Below are positions 34,252 to 46,929 of a stretch of DNA of 64,000 nt, in pieces. The notes below the pieces were generated by a model that searched no databases, was not told the DNA's origin, and saw nothing but the letters and a program-made list of their open reading frames with translations. The stretch spans positions 75,013,333 to 75,077,332 of the forward strand of contig NW_026622764.1 in assembly GCF_023065955.2 (NCBI RefSeq), given 5' to 3'. Both the position numbers and the translations under genes were made by a program. The stretch comes from Ursus arctos. Its lineage: Eukaryota > Chordata > Mammalia > Carnivora > Ursidae. The stretch's first letter is position 1; each line of letters opens with the position of its first letter.

Positions 34252-35999
34252 TATTTTTTTAGAAGTCATTTTTAAATGTAAAAGTCCATGAATCTTACCT
34301 CAGGAGAACACTGAAGTCCAGTGTTTGGACAATGGTACTTCTGTCGGAAGAGTTGCCGGGTGGTCCTCCAGACCTGGGGTGCTCTGGTTCTGCTGGGGTT
34401 CCTTCTGGGACACAGGGAACACACTGCTGCAGGGGGCCCTGGTCACTTCAGCAACTCTGTGGAAAATCCTGTCAGCTCCATGACACTCGACCGTGGTTTT
34501 GAGTAGTTGAAGGCCCCGGGGAAGGCACCCCTTCCTACCTACATGGTAGTCGGCATCTGCTGCCTGGGCCAGCCATCAGTCTGGGAATTGTTCTGGGCTC
34601 CATTGTCCATATCCAGGATCGGCCCCTGACAACAGTAGTAGATAAGCATTGTCGTCCTCAGAATTCCCCTATTTCACTCTTACACCATTTATAACAGCTT
34701 TTGTCTCCCTTACTTTCCCCAGAGCCCTTATCCTAGGCTCCCATCCCGACCACACCTGTATGTTTTAAAAACCATGCTCCCTTATTTTCTCCATTAAGCT
34801 GACATTTTAGCTTGATGTTATAAAGAAATCTTTCCATTAGACTAATTGATTCTAAGATATCAATGGCTTGTAGACATTTAAGAGGAATGCCAGCCTGTTA
34901 AAAGAGAATCTTATTATCTGCAAAATTAAATCATTAATGATAGGAATTCTGTCAGTGAAAAGTGAAATTAAGATTTTTTGGGGCAATCTGGAATGGATTG
35001 TTTTGCAAGGGAGACTTCTTGGAACCTCTTAACACACTCCACATGGGGGACCACCTACTTCTCTGCTTGTCTTGGTTCTAGTCTCCTCTTCGCTCCCCAC
35101 TTACAGCTCCCAGTGACAGACTGCACATGCGCACACACCCAGACCCGCGCACGCGGAGGCAGGCAGCTCTGCAGAATGGTCAGGAGCTACCACTGATGAG
35201 TGCCTCTACTTAGTAAGTGTAGTGTGATAGGTGACGATATGCAACATCACTTCACTATTCCTTGGAATTTTACTTCTTAAACAAAATATGTCATCTCCTT
35301 CCACCACTTGATCTGCAGAGAAAACGAGGCCAGTTGCCAGGAGTGCTGGAATTTTTGCCTCACCTCCTCGCACATCTCTTCTCTCTATTCGCTCAAGATC
35401 AAAAAACAGAAGACCAGTCCTGAAAACACTCTGGTGTTTGGGTTATTTTTAGCCACATCTTCTCTCCCTTGCACCTCTCTCAGCCAAGCCTGCAGTTGAA
35501 TGGGGGGAGGAGGGTCTCTGTTCATCCCCGCCCCTGCACAGACCCAAAACCCCATGGCATCAGTGCCGAGGGGAGTCCGTGTCCTTTGTGTAACCTGGCC
35601 TGGTGTTAATCACGCTGTGGTGACACTCTCTCCACCAGCAAGGCAGTGGAAACTGCCCTCTCCGCTGCCACCCCCTCCTCCCTGCAGCGGCCCACTCAGT
35701 GCGGGCTCCCATGGAGTCTGCCCTACCCAAGGCTGGCAAAGTCAGGGCCTCCCTGAGCAAGCTTGGGTTTAGGAAGCTCCCAGCCTGCTCAGTGAGTAAA
35801 AAAATAAAAGCATCTGTTGTTGTTGGTTTTCTGTCTCTTTTTTTAACGTTAAGGGGAAGAAGAGAAAAGAACTCAGTAATGTGATCTTTTCCTAAACCCC
35901 ACCCTGCTCTGAGTGTAATCAGGTAATATCCATTACACAAAGAATTTCAAAGGTTCCTTTTCTGAGACTCTCAGCCACAATGCTGCCCATTGTTTACAC
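34252..35999. other. Unique, mixed-composition sequence
   Basis: No interspersed repeat is recognised. GC-rich pieces lie at about 35080-35170 and 35500-35760, where overlapping frames of up to 126 codons on both strands occur without domains. A weak CTCF-like word, gctgcagggggc, lies at 34426-34437. No gene is called. Confidence 0.45.
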
Positions 36000-37425
36000 T
36001 TTAATTAACTTCTGTTTTACTGATTTATTAAAAAAAAAAAGATGAATTAGCCTTATGCTTGGAGTTGAATTATTGCAATTTGAAACTCCTCATACCTTTC
36101 TTGAGAACTTCAAAGCTCAGCAAAGGTTGTTTATGTGCAGGAAATCAAATTAGCAAAACTATTACAGTGGCTTAATGGCTTAGGGTGGTCAGGTTGATGA
36201 GAAACAGTAATTGGAAAGTGCCCCCCCCCTGCCATGCCCCCAGCCCAAAGCTGACTCTTTTAAAGCAATTCTCAACTGCAAGTGGGTTTCTGGCTCTGAC
36301 GAAGTGGTTCAAAGGATATGGCTGCACTGGGGTCCACCCACGTAAGATCCCACCTATTCCACTTGAAAAGCTTCAAATGAGAGAAAGAGAAAGGAGAAAA
36401 TCGAGATAGAATTTGGGAGAGAGAATGAAGAAAACGTGTTGTGAATGAAGACAATCAGCTGGCAAATAAGAAACACATTTGAATGTGTAATGAAAATGAA
36501 TTGCATAATTCCACAAAAACAAACGCTGGTCCATTCAGAAATAAAATACCGCAGCCTGTGGAATATGCGCTGGGAATCTAAAGAAGGCTGGCTGACCACA
36601 TTTAGGCAGCCCAGGAGACGAATAATTATATTCTGGTGTCAGTACATCCTTTTTCCACAATGACCATACACACAGAAAAGAAAAGCAATAGTTATTTCAG
36701 ACTGTTGCGCGGCTGTGAGGAAACGCCAGTGGAAGACAAAGCAATGCCCTCATGGAAATCACAGACATTGATTAATAGCCTCTTCCAAAAGTTGGTGTGA
36801 GTAACCATTTCATAAAAGCATGTGTTTGTATGAACCATAATGATGCCTGGTGAGGACTTTGAAGTTAGGTAATAAAAATAACCAAGTATTCAAAAGCCTT
36901 TGGCTTTTTATTACCAGAAAATAACTGTGTTGAATCTGCCGTGAATGATGTGCTTGCTACAGTCAGCCCAGCAGGTATGGAGTGAGGGCCAACCTGGAAC
37001 TCCAAAATACCCTCACAGCTCCCCCAAATGCTCTAGTCACTAGCTGTAAAAGGAAGTAAACCAGGACAGAAAATAAACTTTCTAAGTACCAAAGCATAAA
37101 TTACCACACTCTAATCCTTAGTTGTTAAAATGAACAGATCCTCCGGAACAAACCTTTTCCTGCACCACTAAAATACGTAATTCCGTGTCTTAAGCTTCTA
37201 TAAAGAGTGGCCCAAACTAAGCCTTAGTAGAAGCAGTCAGACAGAATTAGTCCAGAATCTGATACAGACCTTAAAAAGATTAAGCCATAAGAGGCTGGTC
37301 TCTGTATGATGTAAAATAACTCAACACATGCTTAGAAATTAGGCCGAATCTGAAGAATTCCAGGTAGTGGACAGCAAGGAAATTTTATAAGCTATTTCTC
37401 TTTGGGGCTATCATAAAAGGAATAT
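36000..37425. other. Repeat-poor AT-rich block, candidate conserved non-coding element
   Basis: About 1.4 kb with no recognised transposon. It is rich in homeodomain-type words, such as 'cactttaattaacttctg' near 36000, 'gattaatagcctc' near 36770 and 'gcaataaaaccaag'-like AT cores in short form. Low simple-repeat content and clean sequence suggest constraint, but this is inference. The open frames here are short and overlapping. Confidence 0.35.
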
Positions 37426-37620
37426 TAGATCCGAAGGTAGATCTTTGGTTTCTAGTCCTGAGTTCTCTCTACTTCGCTATATGACCTGGAATGAGTTTAT
37501 ACAAACCTCAGTATCTTTATCTATAAAATGGGAATAAAAAAACAAACAGCTTCCTCTCATGGCTATTGTGAAGATCAAGGACACCCACTGTAAGCTGAAG
37601 GCATCATATCCATGTGGGGG
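37426..37620 (+). mobile_element. MIR SINE
   Basis: 'ctagtcctgagttctctcta', 'tatgacctggaatgagttta', 'cctcagtatctttatctata' and 'aaaatgggaataaaa' are in MIR order. Confidence 0.8.
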
Positions 37621-38189
37621 TTTGTGTTGGTAAGGAATTTTGGCTTTTGAATTGTTCTGCCATTGAAAGTTGTATTTTTAAAATTTAGAGAATAAAGGAA
37701 ATTATGCTTTTTTCAATCAGGAAATCTTTCACCAGGCCCAAATGTTGGGGGCCTACCTTACAGTTATTTTAAAGACTACATTTTTAATATGAGTATTTTA
37801 ATAACAATTATGAGCAGGCACCAAAAGTGTGTGATGGGGATTGACAGCTCGATCACGGAGGTTTGTTTGTTCACTGTTGCTCTTTTTATATGTTTGAACC
37901 TGAAATAAGGTCATGCTTTGCAGATAATTTTAGGAAAAAATTTAGAAACTAGGATAACATGTTATAACTGGTTGTTTCATTCTGAACAAAATAGTTTCAA
38001 CTCATTTAAAAATGGTAAGAATATGTTTTTAAATGAAGCATTAGCCTGAATAACACACACTTCGTAAAATAGGCAATTACTTTCAAAATTTAGCATGCAA
38101 GTTATGGGAAATCCCAGAGAAAAAACAATGTAATTGCATGCTTTAACAAATAAAATTTAGAATGGGCTCACATTTTTAAATAGTATGAA
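37621..38189. other. Unique AT-rich sequence
   Basis: No repeat or gene is recognised. A 'gggattgacagctcg' word near 37838 resembles a PBX/MEIS-type site, which means little without conservation data. Confidence 0.4.
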
Positions 38190-38325
38190 ATTGTTTTTTA
38201 GCCCGACAGCACCTTATTAAAAAGTAGAAAGTGGTGTCATCTCCACTTACAACATGGACAACAGAGGTGTGGCAAGCTTGAAGACTTTGCCCTGAGCCAC
38301 AGAGTTAGTGGAGCTTTTGAGTTCC
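38190..38325 (+). mobile_element. MIR SINE 3'-half fragment
   Basis: 'tcatctccacttacaacatg', 'gactttgccctgagccacag' and 'agttagtggagcttttgagt' match the MIR 3' half. Confidence 0.6.
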
Positions 38326-38844
38326 TAGTTGTTGTTTTTTCCTATGCTATCAATTTTCAAAAAGAAGGAAGTAGATCCATTTGATACATTCGAACATGAT
38401 CATGTGTTTTGGATATTCCCACATAGTTCAATGAGAGAATATTTTGAGAAATATCTCAAATCAAAATGAAATCATTGTATGTAAAACACCAGGAGAAATT
38501 AGGGTCCAGTTCCCATCCATGTTTCTTTTGAATCCCAGAGAATTTGGTCCACAGGGAATAATCTCTAGGCAAAAGAAAGACAACAGAAAAGGGATTTTAG
38601 CTGGGAGCCAAATGGGCCAACCAGTAACTATTCATGGATGGCAATGGGCACAGCCTGGCCTGAGTGCAGACACCAGCCAAAACTAGAAGAAGCCCATTTC
38701 CTGAAAGCAAAGCCAAGGACCTGTGCCCACCATAGGTAGGACTCAGAAGAACTGAGAGAACTTTGCAAGATAGCTCTTACATGGAGTAAATCACTTTTAA
38801 ACTGAATAAAGTCTGTACCACAGGACCCAGGGAATGAATCAGAA

Positions 38845-39186
38845 ATAAGCAGAGAAAGACAATTATCATATGGTTTCACTCATTTATGGAACATAAGAAG
38901 TAGGAAGATCGGTAGGAGAAGAAAGGGAAGAAAGGGGGGGGGGGGTAAACAGAAGGGGGAATGAACCATGAGAGACTATGGACTCTGGGAAACAAACTGA
39001 GGGCTTCAGAGGGGAGAGGGGTGGGGGAATGGGATAGGCTGGTGATGGGTATTAAGGAGGGCACGTATTATATGGTGCACTAGGTGTTATATGCAAGTAA
39101 TGAATCATGGAACTTTACATCAAAAACTAGGGATGTACTATATGGTGACTAACATAATATAATAAAAAAATATTATTATAAAAAAA
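38845..39186 (+). mobile_element. L1 3' end (end of ORF2 plus 3' UTR)
   Basis: The last ORF2 words ('agaaagacaattatcatatg') are followed by the 3' UTR with a purine tract, a G-run at about 38934-38946, 'gggcttcagaggggagag', the 'gtgatgggtattaaggaggg' word and the diagnostic tail. Short flanking agaaataa occurs at 38841-38848 and 39187-39194. Confidence 0.94.
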
Positions 39187-40062
39187 AGAAATAATGGCCA
39201 TCCAAGCTCATGTTATCATTAAGGCTATTTGACAGTATAACATGGGAGTTCCTTAGTGTCAGTATTTGTACCCAAAAGAGGATTAGACACCATTCAGAAA
39301 GTAACTCTTCAGATCAAAAAGTGTTTGAGAAAAGGAAAAGATACAGTCCTTTTCCTGCTTCTCAGAACAACAAAGACACAGAGAATAAAACGCAGGGGGA
39401 TCAAGGCTGCTTACACCACACACAGAGCTGGAAGGGGAGGCCAGCAACAAGAAGCAGCAAAGACCCCTAGGGCCACGTACTAAATAATTGACATCAGGTA
39501 TTTACTAGCATATGTTAGAGAAAAGATCCACTTCCAAAGGTACAATATAGATAAAGATTTGGAATTGAAGCGAAACTAGAGAAATTAAAGATCTCCCACA
39601 AAGAGTGATAGCGGCTTGGAAACAAGAAAATAACATGCCAGTGGGAGGGAAGCAATTTGAGCAGAAATTAGACCACCCAAAAAGCACAGCCTCGACCAAA
39701 TTAGAAGGGAGTCTAATGCCTTAACCATATCTGGGTGAATGGTTTTCACCATTTGTTTGGTAAGGCAACCATATTGGTAAACCAATATTAATATCAAAAC
39801 CCCTTTTGATACCCGAGTTAACAGTATAGTTACACTATTTTGTTTTCTTGGCTAATCCTTCAGTTAGCTAATAGGGTGTTATACAGTACCTAGCAAAGGG
39901 ACTTTCCCGGTTATTATTACAGATTGATATTGAGACACTTTCAATCATGATCTGGCAAAACATCAACAGAGGCTAGAGGGCATATTACATATTACAAAAT
40001 TCAACTCTTTCCTGTTCTTTGGACCTCTTTATACAGATTGATAGGTGAAAGTTATATAATAA
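39187..40062. other. Unique sequence
   Basis: Two overlapping plus-strand frames (39210-39470, 39256-39483) have Lys- and Arg-rich content but no domain. No repeat is recognised. Confidence 0.45.
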
Positions 40063-40132
40063 AAGATGGATGGATGGGTGGATGGATGAATGGATGGATG
40101 GTTGGATGGATGGACGGGTGGACAGATGGAGA
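40063..40132. repeat. (GGAT)n minisatellite-like tract
   Basis: Imperfect GGAT units with GGTG and GAAT variants over about 70 bases. On the minus strand it encodes Ser/Ile/His/Pro repeats, which explains the low-complexity frames there. Confidence 0.95.
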
Positions 40133-41084
40133 GAGAAGAGCACATAGATGAGTGGTAGAAATAGATGAGGGTGGGGAAGAGCAGAGGCAAAGGAGACAAG
40201 TACCATGCCTGCCCACCTGTCAATCCTTGATTTATCCTCCATTGTTTATTTAGCCTACAAACATGTTTAATGGTAGTTCGATTCTGTTTCCTACCTATCA
40301 CTTTCTAACTGTAAGTTCCCAAGTGGCAGGGCCAGATCTCTGTGGATTCTCTCGTAAAGGAACTAGTACAAAATCAGAAGTAGATAACAGATTTTCTTAA
40401 TGTGGGGTTGATAGGATGCTAAATCTAACGTGAATTCAGGCATTGAGAGACAATTTGGCACTGGGTTTTATTACAAAGGGCAGAGATGTAAATTCCAAAG
40501 TAAAATTTCAATGTAAAATTACTTCCTAAAGCAAACAAAAATATCAAATGGTACAAACTATAGAAATAAAGACTCCTAAGAAATTAAAACAGAACATGGT
40601 GATAGGAGTTTACCTCTGTATTCCCTCAAACAGCCCCTCTTGAAATGAAACCATGTAAAATAAGAAATTCAACACAACCAAAATAATAACAGATGTACTT
40701 TAAGTGTTCCCAGACCTAAACACCTTGGAAAGCTGAGGTCGCATTCATTAAAACTGATCCCTATCTTAAACAACTTTGACACATCATCTTGGCTTTAGTG
40801 GTAAGCAAAAGAGGACTTTGAAGAAATCTATACCAGGCCAGCTAAACTCTGTCATACAGGGCTTTTCTGACCTTTTATTTTTATATTACTTGTTCCAATT
40901 TTGTCAAAATCATGGAGATTTTCAAGTGATGTTTCATCGTCATGACATTTTAAAGCAGAGTCTGTCTGTGTGTGAGCCGGCACTTTGGAAAGGCAATATT
41001 GAAGGTTTAAATAAGCCCCTGATGCTTACCTGAGATTCCTGTCCTGGTGGTGGGTGGTTTAGATATCTAGCACATTCATTTGTC
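40133..41084. other. Unique sequence
   Basis: No supported gene. The 85-codon frame at 40776-41033 has no recognisable domain. Confidence 0.45.
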
Positions 41085-41205
41085 ACTAGGACCCTCTGTC
41101 AGTCCCCCGATGGCACTGCAGTTCCCTTTACTCCCATCATGCAGGTTTTACCTGTTGTCACACCCCAAACCCTGCACGTGGGGAGTGCTCAATACACAAT
41201 ACTTA
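41085..41205 (+). mobile_element. LINE-2 3'-end fragment
   Basis: 'ctttactcccatcatgcagg' and 'gtggggagtgctcaatacac' resemble the L2 3' end. Confidence 0.45.
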
Positions 41206-41783
41206 CTGACTTTTGTGCACTTGAGGGCTCAGGCAATGTCTTGCAATTGACTTTAGAATGTTGCTGAAATGATTTCAATGCTGGGGCAGGAGAAACCAGG
41301 ACGCGGTAGGCGATCAGAGACCGGAGAAAGGGAGCTGCGCCTGGGCAAGCCAGTGCCAAGCAGGCTAAGGGTTCCAGCCAAGCAGGAACAGGCTCTGGCT
41401 GGCAGGTCACTTTTGTCTAGAAATTCTTTCTTCGGCTTCTCATTAACACTCCTGCTGTCCAGGTTTATGAGACAGAATTCAATTTAAGCTCATGGAAAAG
41501 CTGTCCTTCGTGCAGGCAAGGAACACCTTCCTCAACTAATAATTTACAGTGAATGGAATCCACTGTGTGTTTGTTTGTTTCATTGTTTATTTGCTTGTGG
41601 TTATTTTTTTTTCACCAAAGCCTTCCATTAGGAATAATATCAAAATAATTTAACCAGTCCAAATTTAATGAGACAAAGATACCATGTGTATTCTTTCAAA
41701 TAAACTGAATGTTCATATGTTATACTGGCAGGAGATTAACAGCCTTGTAAGTTGCTAGGCTTTTTTTAAAAGTAGACATTGTT

Positions 41784-41968
41784 CAGAGTGCCTGAGTGGC
41801 TCAGACCATTAAGCGTCTGCTGTCGGCTCAGGTCATGATCCCAGGGTCCCAGGATCAAGTCCCGCATTGGGCTCCTTGCTCAGCAGGGAGCCTGCTTCTG
41901 CATCTGCCTGCTGCTCCCCCTGCTTGTGCTCTCTCTCTCTCTCAAATAAAAAATAAATAAAATCTTCA
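41784..41968 (+). mobile_element. CAN-SINE
   Basis: Head 'gtgcctgagtggctcagacc', body 'ggtcatgatcccagggtccc', CT-rich region and 'aaaataaataaaatctt' tail. Flanking duplication is not clear. Confidence 0.95.
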
Positions 41969-42045
41969 CACACAGTGTGTACTGTGCGAGTTATCCATGA
42001 AGTCAGTCCACAATCATGGAGCTTCTTTACAGTTGCCCTGGGGTG

Positions 42046-42072
42046 CGTGTGTGTGTGTGTGTGTGTGTGTGT
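42046..42072. repeat. (TG)n microsatellite
   Basis: About 13 TG units. Confidence 0.95.
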
Positions 42073-42308
42073 ACTGACAGGTCCAGTCAAGACAATTAGA
42101 TGGTATATCATCTATTAATTTGGAAGTCTCGCTGAGAAGCCAGCACCCTCAAAGGGCCATATCCCAGACAGGTACAATGGGTGTCGATACCAGACTCCTC
42201 AGTTTGCACCACTGAGTTACTGGACAAATCCTTGCAAGGTGAAGGGGCTGTGATCTGACATCAGAACTACAACAGAGGCTGGCTTGTCTTCCACGTGCTT
42301 CCATTTGC

Positions 42309-42469
42309 TCCAGTTCTAGTGTGGCCCAACGGCCATAGCATCAGTATCACCTGGGGAATTGTTAGAATTGAAGAACCAGGCCTCCACCTCAGCCTTACTA
42401 GAATAGAACCCACGTGTTCACAAGATCCCCAGGTGATGCGCGTATACGTTAACGCTGAGACGCACTGCT
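42309..42469. mobile_element. MER5A-type hAT element
   Basis: 'agcatcagtatcacctgggg', 'aattgttagaattg', 'cccaggtgatgcg' and 'gagacgcactgct' follow MER5A consensus order, including the mirrored 'cacctgg/ccaggtga' words of its near-palindromic structure. Confidence 0.8.
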
Positions 42470-42608
42470 CTAAAGTAGAGGGGAGGGCTCAGAATTTGGG
42501 AACCACCTGGTACAGGCTGAAGGCTGTTGCACCTGTTATCCCTGGAGCTGAGAATCAACTGGGAACTGCAGGGTTGGGGCAGCACCTCTCCACCCTGCCC
42601 CTGCTTCC

Positions 42609-43000
42609 TGCCATAGTCCGTTCAGGCTACTCTAACCAAATGCCATACACAGAGTGGCTGAAATGACAGATAATGCTCTCTCACAGTTCTGGAGGCTGGA
42701 TTCTGACCGCAAGGTGCAGGCAGGTCTGGCGTCTGTTGGGGATCCCTGCTTAGATTGCAGCCGGACGCCTTCTTGCTGTGTGGTCATATGACAGAGAAGG
42801 AGCTCATGTCTCTTCCTCTTTTTACCAGGATGTTAATTCCATCGTGAAGGCCCTGCTCTCTCATGACCTCATCTAAGCCTAATTGCCTCCCAAGCCCCCT
42901 TCACATGCATCGCATTCAGGTTAGGACTTTGTATGAATTCTGGGGAGGGATATAACTAACATTCTTCAATTTAGTCTGGTAGCACTTTCATCTGGACGAG
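42609..43000 (-). mobile_element. MLT1-type MaLR LTR
   Basis: The complement of an MLT1 LTR: 'catagtccgttcaggctact', 'ctcacagttctggaggctgg', 'gccttcttgctgtgtggtca' and 'tctctcatgacctcatctaa' are in reversed order. Solo LTR. Confidence 0.92.
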
Positions 43001-43289
43001 CCCTAAGTTTTGCAACACAAATAATGACTTCAGCTGGACTGGGAGTGGGAATGGAATGAGATAGTATTGCAAAGACTCTTCTCAGGCCAAGAAATAAAGC
43101 TTTTGTGGCTTATCTCTTTCCCAAATCCTATACAAACCCCACACACAGGTCAGAAGTTTCAGAAATAGGGAGGAATGAGAGAGGGTTGAAACAAGCTGCC
43201 CAAAGTATCATCCAATGAGACGTATGTTCAGGCCTCTGAGTAGAGGCCCAGGTCAGAAGGAGTCTGATGTCCCCGAACATCATTTATTA

Positions 43290-43360
43290 AGTCATTCACT
43301 CATTCCGCAATATTCACCAAGCACTTGCTCCATGCAGGGCCATGTGTCAGTAGGTCTTGT
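43290..43360. mobile_element. L2/MIR-type fragment
   Basis: 'cattcactcattccgcaata' and 'caagcacttgctccatgcag' resemble the common 'ttcattcattca...gcgcctactatgtgcc' wording. Confidence 0.5.
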
Positions 43361-44173
43361 GATGGCATCAACTACCCTGTAAGAGTTGGCCTCACCCCAG
43401 GGAATCAAGGTTCTCAGAACCACCTGCTGCTACATAGAGATTGCTTCTAGGTCAGAATCACTTCATGGCAGAGTGGACCAAACTGAACTGTCTGCTTCCC
43501 CCAGCAAGGTCAAGGAGCCCTTAGGGTGACTGGTTTTAAAGAGGACCCTGACTCATCTATGGGGTAAAAGCCCTTGGTGTCTATGGCTATCTATTTAGAA
43601 GCTGGCTCTCAAAGGGTTAACCTCATCCTTAATGTTACTCCCAGCTCCTGAGCCCAAAGAATATTTAAAGCACATCTCCAATCAATTGCTATTTTATCTG
43701 CATGCATTCCCTACCCTAGCCCAGCCACGTCCCTACCTCAGGCTGTTAATAAAAAGACTGTTGTAACAAACGGAGGTTTACTCGTTCCTTCATGGGCAGT
43801 TGCCTCTTTGTTCTTCAGACTCCTTTAAATAGGCACTGTCTGATCCCCAGTGTCCCTGACAGCCTCTCTCCTCTTCATTATTCCTTAATTCAGGGAATTA
43901 ACTCATTTCAGGAGGCAAGAAAAAGCCCTGGCACTCTCTGTCATTATAAGAACAAATTGTTTCAGGCCTTAATCCCAGGGCCCAAACTCCCAGTTGCCAA
44001 CTGTACGAGATAATGCACATGTGTGCATACATGAGATAAGGACCAGTCTTCTTGGTCTTTTTATTTGGACATTCTTTTAGATGCTCTTCTCCCTTCAGTG
44101 CTTTCAATGTAATTCCATTTCATGTTAATGGGAGTGGTTGCCCAGTCAACACCGTGCTAGTGAGAGACACATG
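43361..44173. other. Unique sequence
   Basis: No gene or repeat is recognised. Frames of up to 73 codons are unremarkable. Confidence 0.45.
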
Positions 44174-44189
44174 CAAAGTCTTTATGGGG

Positions 44190-44379
44190 GTGGGGAGGAC
44201 ACCTGGGTGGTTCAGTCGGCTAAGCATCCGCCCTCGGCTTGGGTCATGATCCCAGTGTCCTGGAATTGAGTCCCACGTTGGGCTCCCTGCTCAGTGGGGC
44301 GTCTGCTTCTCCATCTCTCTCTCCTTCTGCCCCTCCCCACTGCTCATCCTCTCTCTCTCAAATAAATAAATATGCTCCT
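44190..44379 (+). mobile_element. CAN-SINE with perfect 16-bp TSD
   Basis: The SINE head 'acacctgggtggttcagtcg' through 'ctctcaaataaataaatatg' is flanked by caaagtctttatgggg at 44174-44189 and 44380-44395, identical in both copies. This marks a comparatively recent insertion. Confidence 0.97.
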
Positions 44380-44395
44380 CAAAGTCTTTATGGGG

Positions 44396-46340
44396 CAGGT
44401 GCACCCATGTGCCTAAAGTGACGGGAATACCTGGGCAGCCTTTGAGAGCACATGGCTTTCTCTCTATATTTCGCAAGCCCGTATAGATGCCGTGGACCAC
44501 AAGAGTCTCTGCAATGGGCTTTTCCCCCAATTCTACTAGTCATATGTGTATATATTTGTAATTCTTTTCCAAACTACCCTGTGGAAATTATATAGTTATC
44601 AGATAATCTGTGTTTAGTTTGGTTGCACTTACTTGAATATCCTGAAATCATTCCTGTAAGAATATCTAATGGAAAGTTCCTATGTGGATACGAGGACTAG
44701 TCATTCATTTTTGCTCTAGTAAGACTTTCCAAAGTAAAGGTATTTTTTTCTTTCCTATATAAGTAATTTTTGTGATCATTTTCATGCAAACAATTTGTAT
44801 AACAAGAGCCAACATTTAAACACTGTGTCTGTGTGGCTGTCTCCAGGCATAGATTAAGAATGTGTGACAAGGGCCTTAAAAATGTTTGCCATTCTGTCAT
44901 TCTATGATGTGAGTAGACAGGATTGGGTGGAGTCTAGAAGTGGCATTTTCCAGAAGGTATTGCATATAGATGTGAAAGTGTATATATATATATATATATC
45001 TCCTCATTATAACTTGTGGATTTTATAGCTATGTCTACATGTGCAAATTAGCTTATTTTAAAATGCTACATTATTATCAACATAAGGCAGTTGGAGTAGA
45101 GATGAGTCCCGAGATTAATTAAAAAGAATCAGCTATTTAAAAAAGTAAAATAAATGTGTCTAACTTGGCTAAACATTAGTTTGGAAGCAGACAGAAGAGT
45201 GAACCAAGAGAGAAGAGGCTATGGGCTCTCTGCCTACAAGTCTTTAGAGGATGTGGTTACTGTCGAGGGAAAGGGATCATTTCACAGGGCACCAGGAGCA
45301 AAGAATGAGATTAAAACTTTAAAAGCAAAGATAAACTTTCAGCTCCTAAGGAATGTTTTTTAGAGATCCCTGGAGGCTAAAGAAAGCCATCCCAAACAAG
45401 TGCATTCACTGAGTTGTAAAAGGAAACCCATAGAAACCCTGAATTTCTGTATCCCAAGAGAAGGACCAGATGTCCCAGTGCACACTTGTATGGCTCTTAG
45501 TTCCTGCTTTCTGTCTAACATGAGGCTCCTGGACACAGGACAGAATCTTGTGCTTCCTCAGCTCGTGCTCCAGTGTGTCATAAAATGCCCCCCATATCAC
45601 CTCCAAGACCTCCCACCTGCTGCCGCACAGCTCAGAGCGACCGTGCACCTGAGTTTCTGCATTTCTGCACCATCTAGTGGGCCGCACCCCTGAGGGACTT
45701 CTCTTAGGTGTGCACTCACCAAAGATGCCCTATGAAAGAATGATTTCCTAAGCCTCTGGGGGAATTCCTCCCACCCTGCCCCACCAATCTGTGTGGCAAG
45801 AATGCCCCCCAACTCCAGTACCTTGTATGGAGAGGGTGGATAGTCATCTGCGATGAGCTCTGTGATAGACAGTGAAAACAGCAAGGAAAAGAAGCCTCCC
45901 AATATGGCACTTTCTAGGTAAGAGCAGAATCATGGCTCTTTAAAGAATCTGAGATACCATGAACGAAATAAATTTCTTGACTACAGGTGGGCTGCCTCTA
46001 AGCAGTCCTCTCAATGCCAACTGTAAGCCACTGTCCCCGTAACAAAAGGGACCCTATTCGGTCTAAATTCCTGCTTTTTCTTCCGCCATTTCTTCCACCT
46101 GGGACTGCTAGGGAAGCTAGAGTTCAGAAGAAAGTGCCCAGCATGATGCCTTTTTCTAGTTAGTCATGAGAAAAGGGAGCGCCATTGGACTTTGCAGAAT
46201 GACAGATAGTATATGGGGGATTGGGGTGACTCTTAAGGTCATAGAAAACCACATACCTATTCTTGTCCCCAGAACACCTACACTCACAGCACCTGAAATC
46301 TCACTACATCATCCCTCAGAATCTACAAAGTTTCTCACAA
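44396..46340. other. Unique sequence, no gene called
   Basis: A short TA run lies at 44980-44999. Overlapping frames at 45400-45693 (plus), 45406-45687 (minus) and 45597-45902 (minus) shadow each other, with no domain or clear exon borders. A CTCF-like word is listed separately at 45670. Confidence 0.45.
45670..45680 (-). promoter_or_regulatory. Candidate CTCF core motif
   Basis: ccatctagtgg fits the reverse-strand CTCF core CCMYCTRSTGG exactly. The outer position that is usually C is T on the forward-motif strand. One short match is expected often by chance, so this is only a candidate. Confidence 0.3.
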
Positions 46341-46440
46341 CTCTGGTTCTTAACGTGATGAGTTCTTAAACCAGTGCTGGGGTCCACCTCTAGAATCATC
46401 TCCTGTAGTTCTAATGTGCAGCCAGAGTTGAGAATCGCTG
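46341..46440. mobile_element. MER20/MER5-group hAT remnant
   Basis: The ends 'ctctggttcttaac' and 'gttgagaatcgctg' are a decayed inverted pair. 'gttctaatgtgcagccagag' is the classic right-end wording of a small mammalian hAT element. Confidence 0.65.
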
Positions 46441-46929
46441 AGCCAGCTTAGACTCTCAGAGGCTTATACACCAAAAGGTATCAGGAGTGGTAGGCTAAGC
46501 TTGAATAGTTCCTGTGCCAAGGGATCACTCTAGTTTTTAGTACAGAAATTACAAAAGATGATGTCACACACCCCCTCCTCTCCAGGACTTCTCAGAGGGC
46601 AGTCATTTTGTAACTTAAATTGTGTTAGGCTGGAGTTCCCAGGTACAACTCTAGCCCCCGGTGTTTCTGAGCATGTTTCTTTATCTGAGAAATGGACGAA
46701 TTCTTACCTAAAACATTTGCTCTGAGTGTTAAATAATACATAGTATATAAAGTAACTAATTAATAGGTTAATTGAATGTCAGATCAAATTAGGTCTAGTC
46801 TTTGCACTTGTAGCTTCATTCAGTTCCTTTGTTCCCCATGTGGAAGGTCTCAAGGTCGGGTAGTGCTGAACTGGGCCCCTGGTTCCATTGCTGGTGGCTT
46901 TCGCAGATTCCAGCCTTAGCAGGGCCTGT

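Noticed and set aside
40063..40132. Regularly spaced repeats as a CRISPR-like array
   Set aside because: The unit is a 4-base GGAT microsatellite with no spacers, in a mammalian genome.
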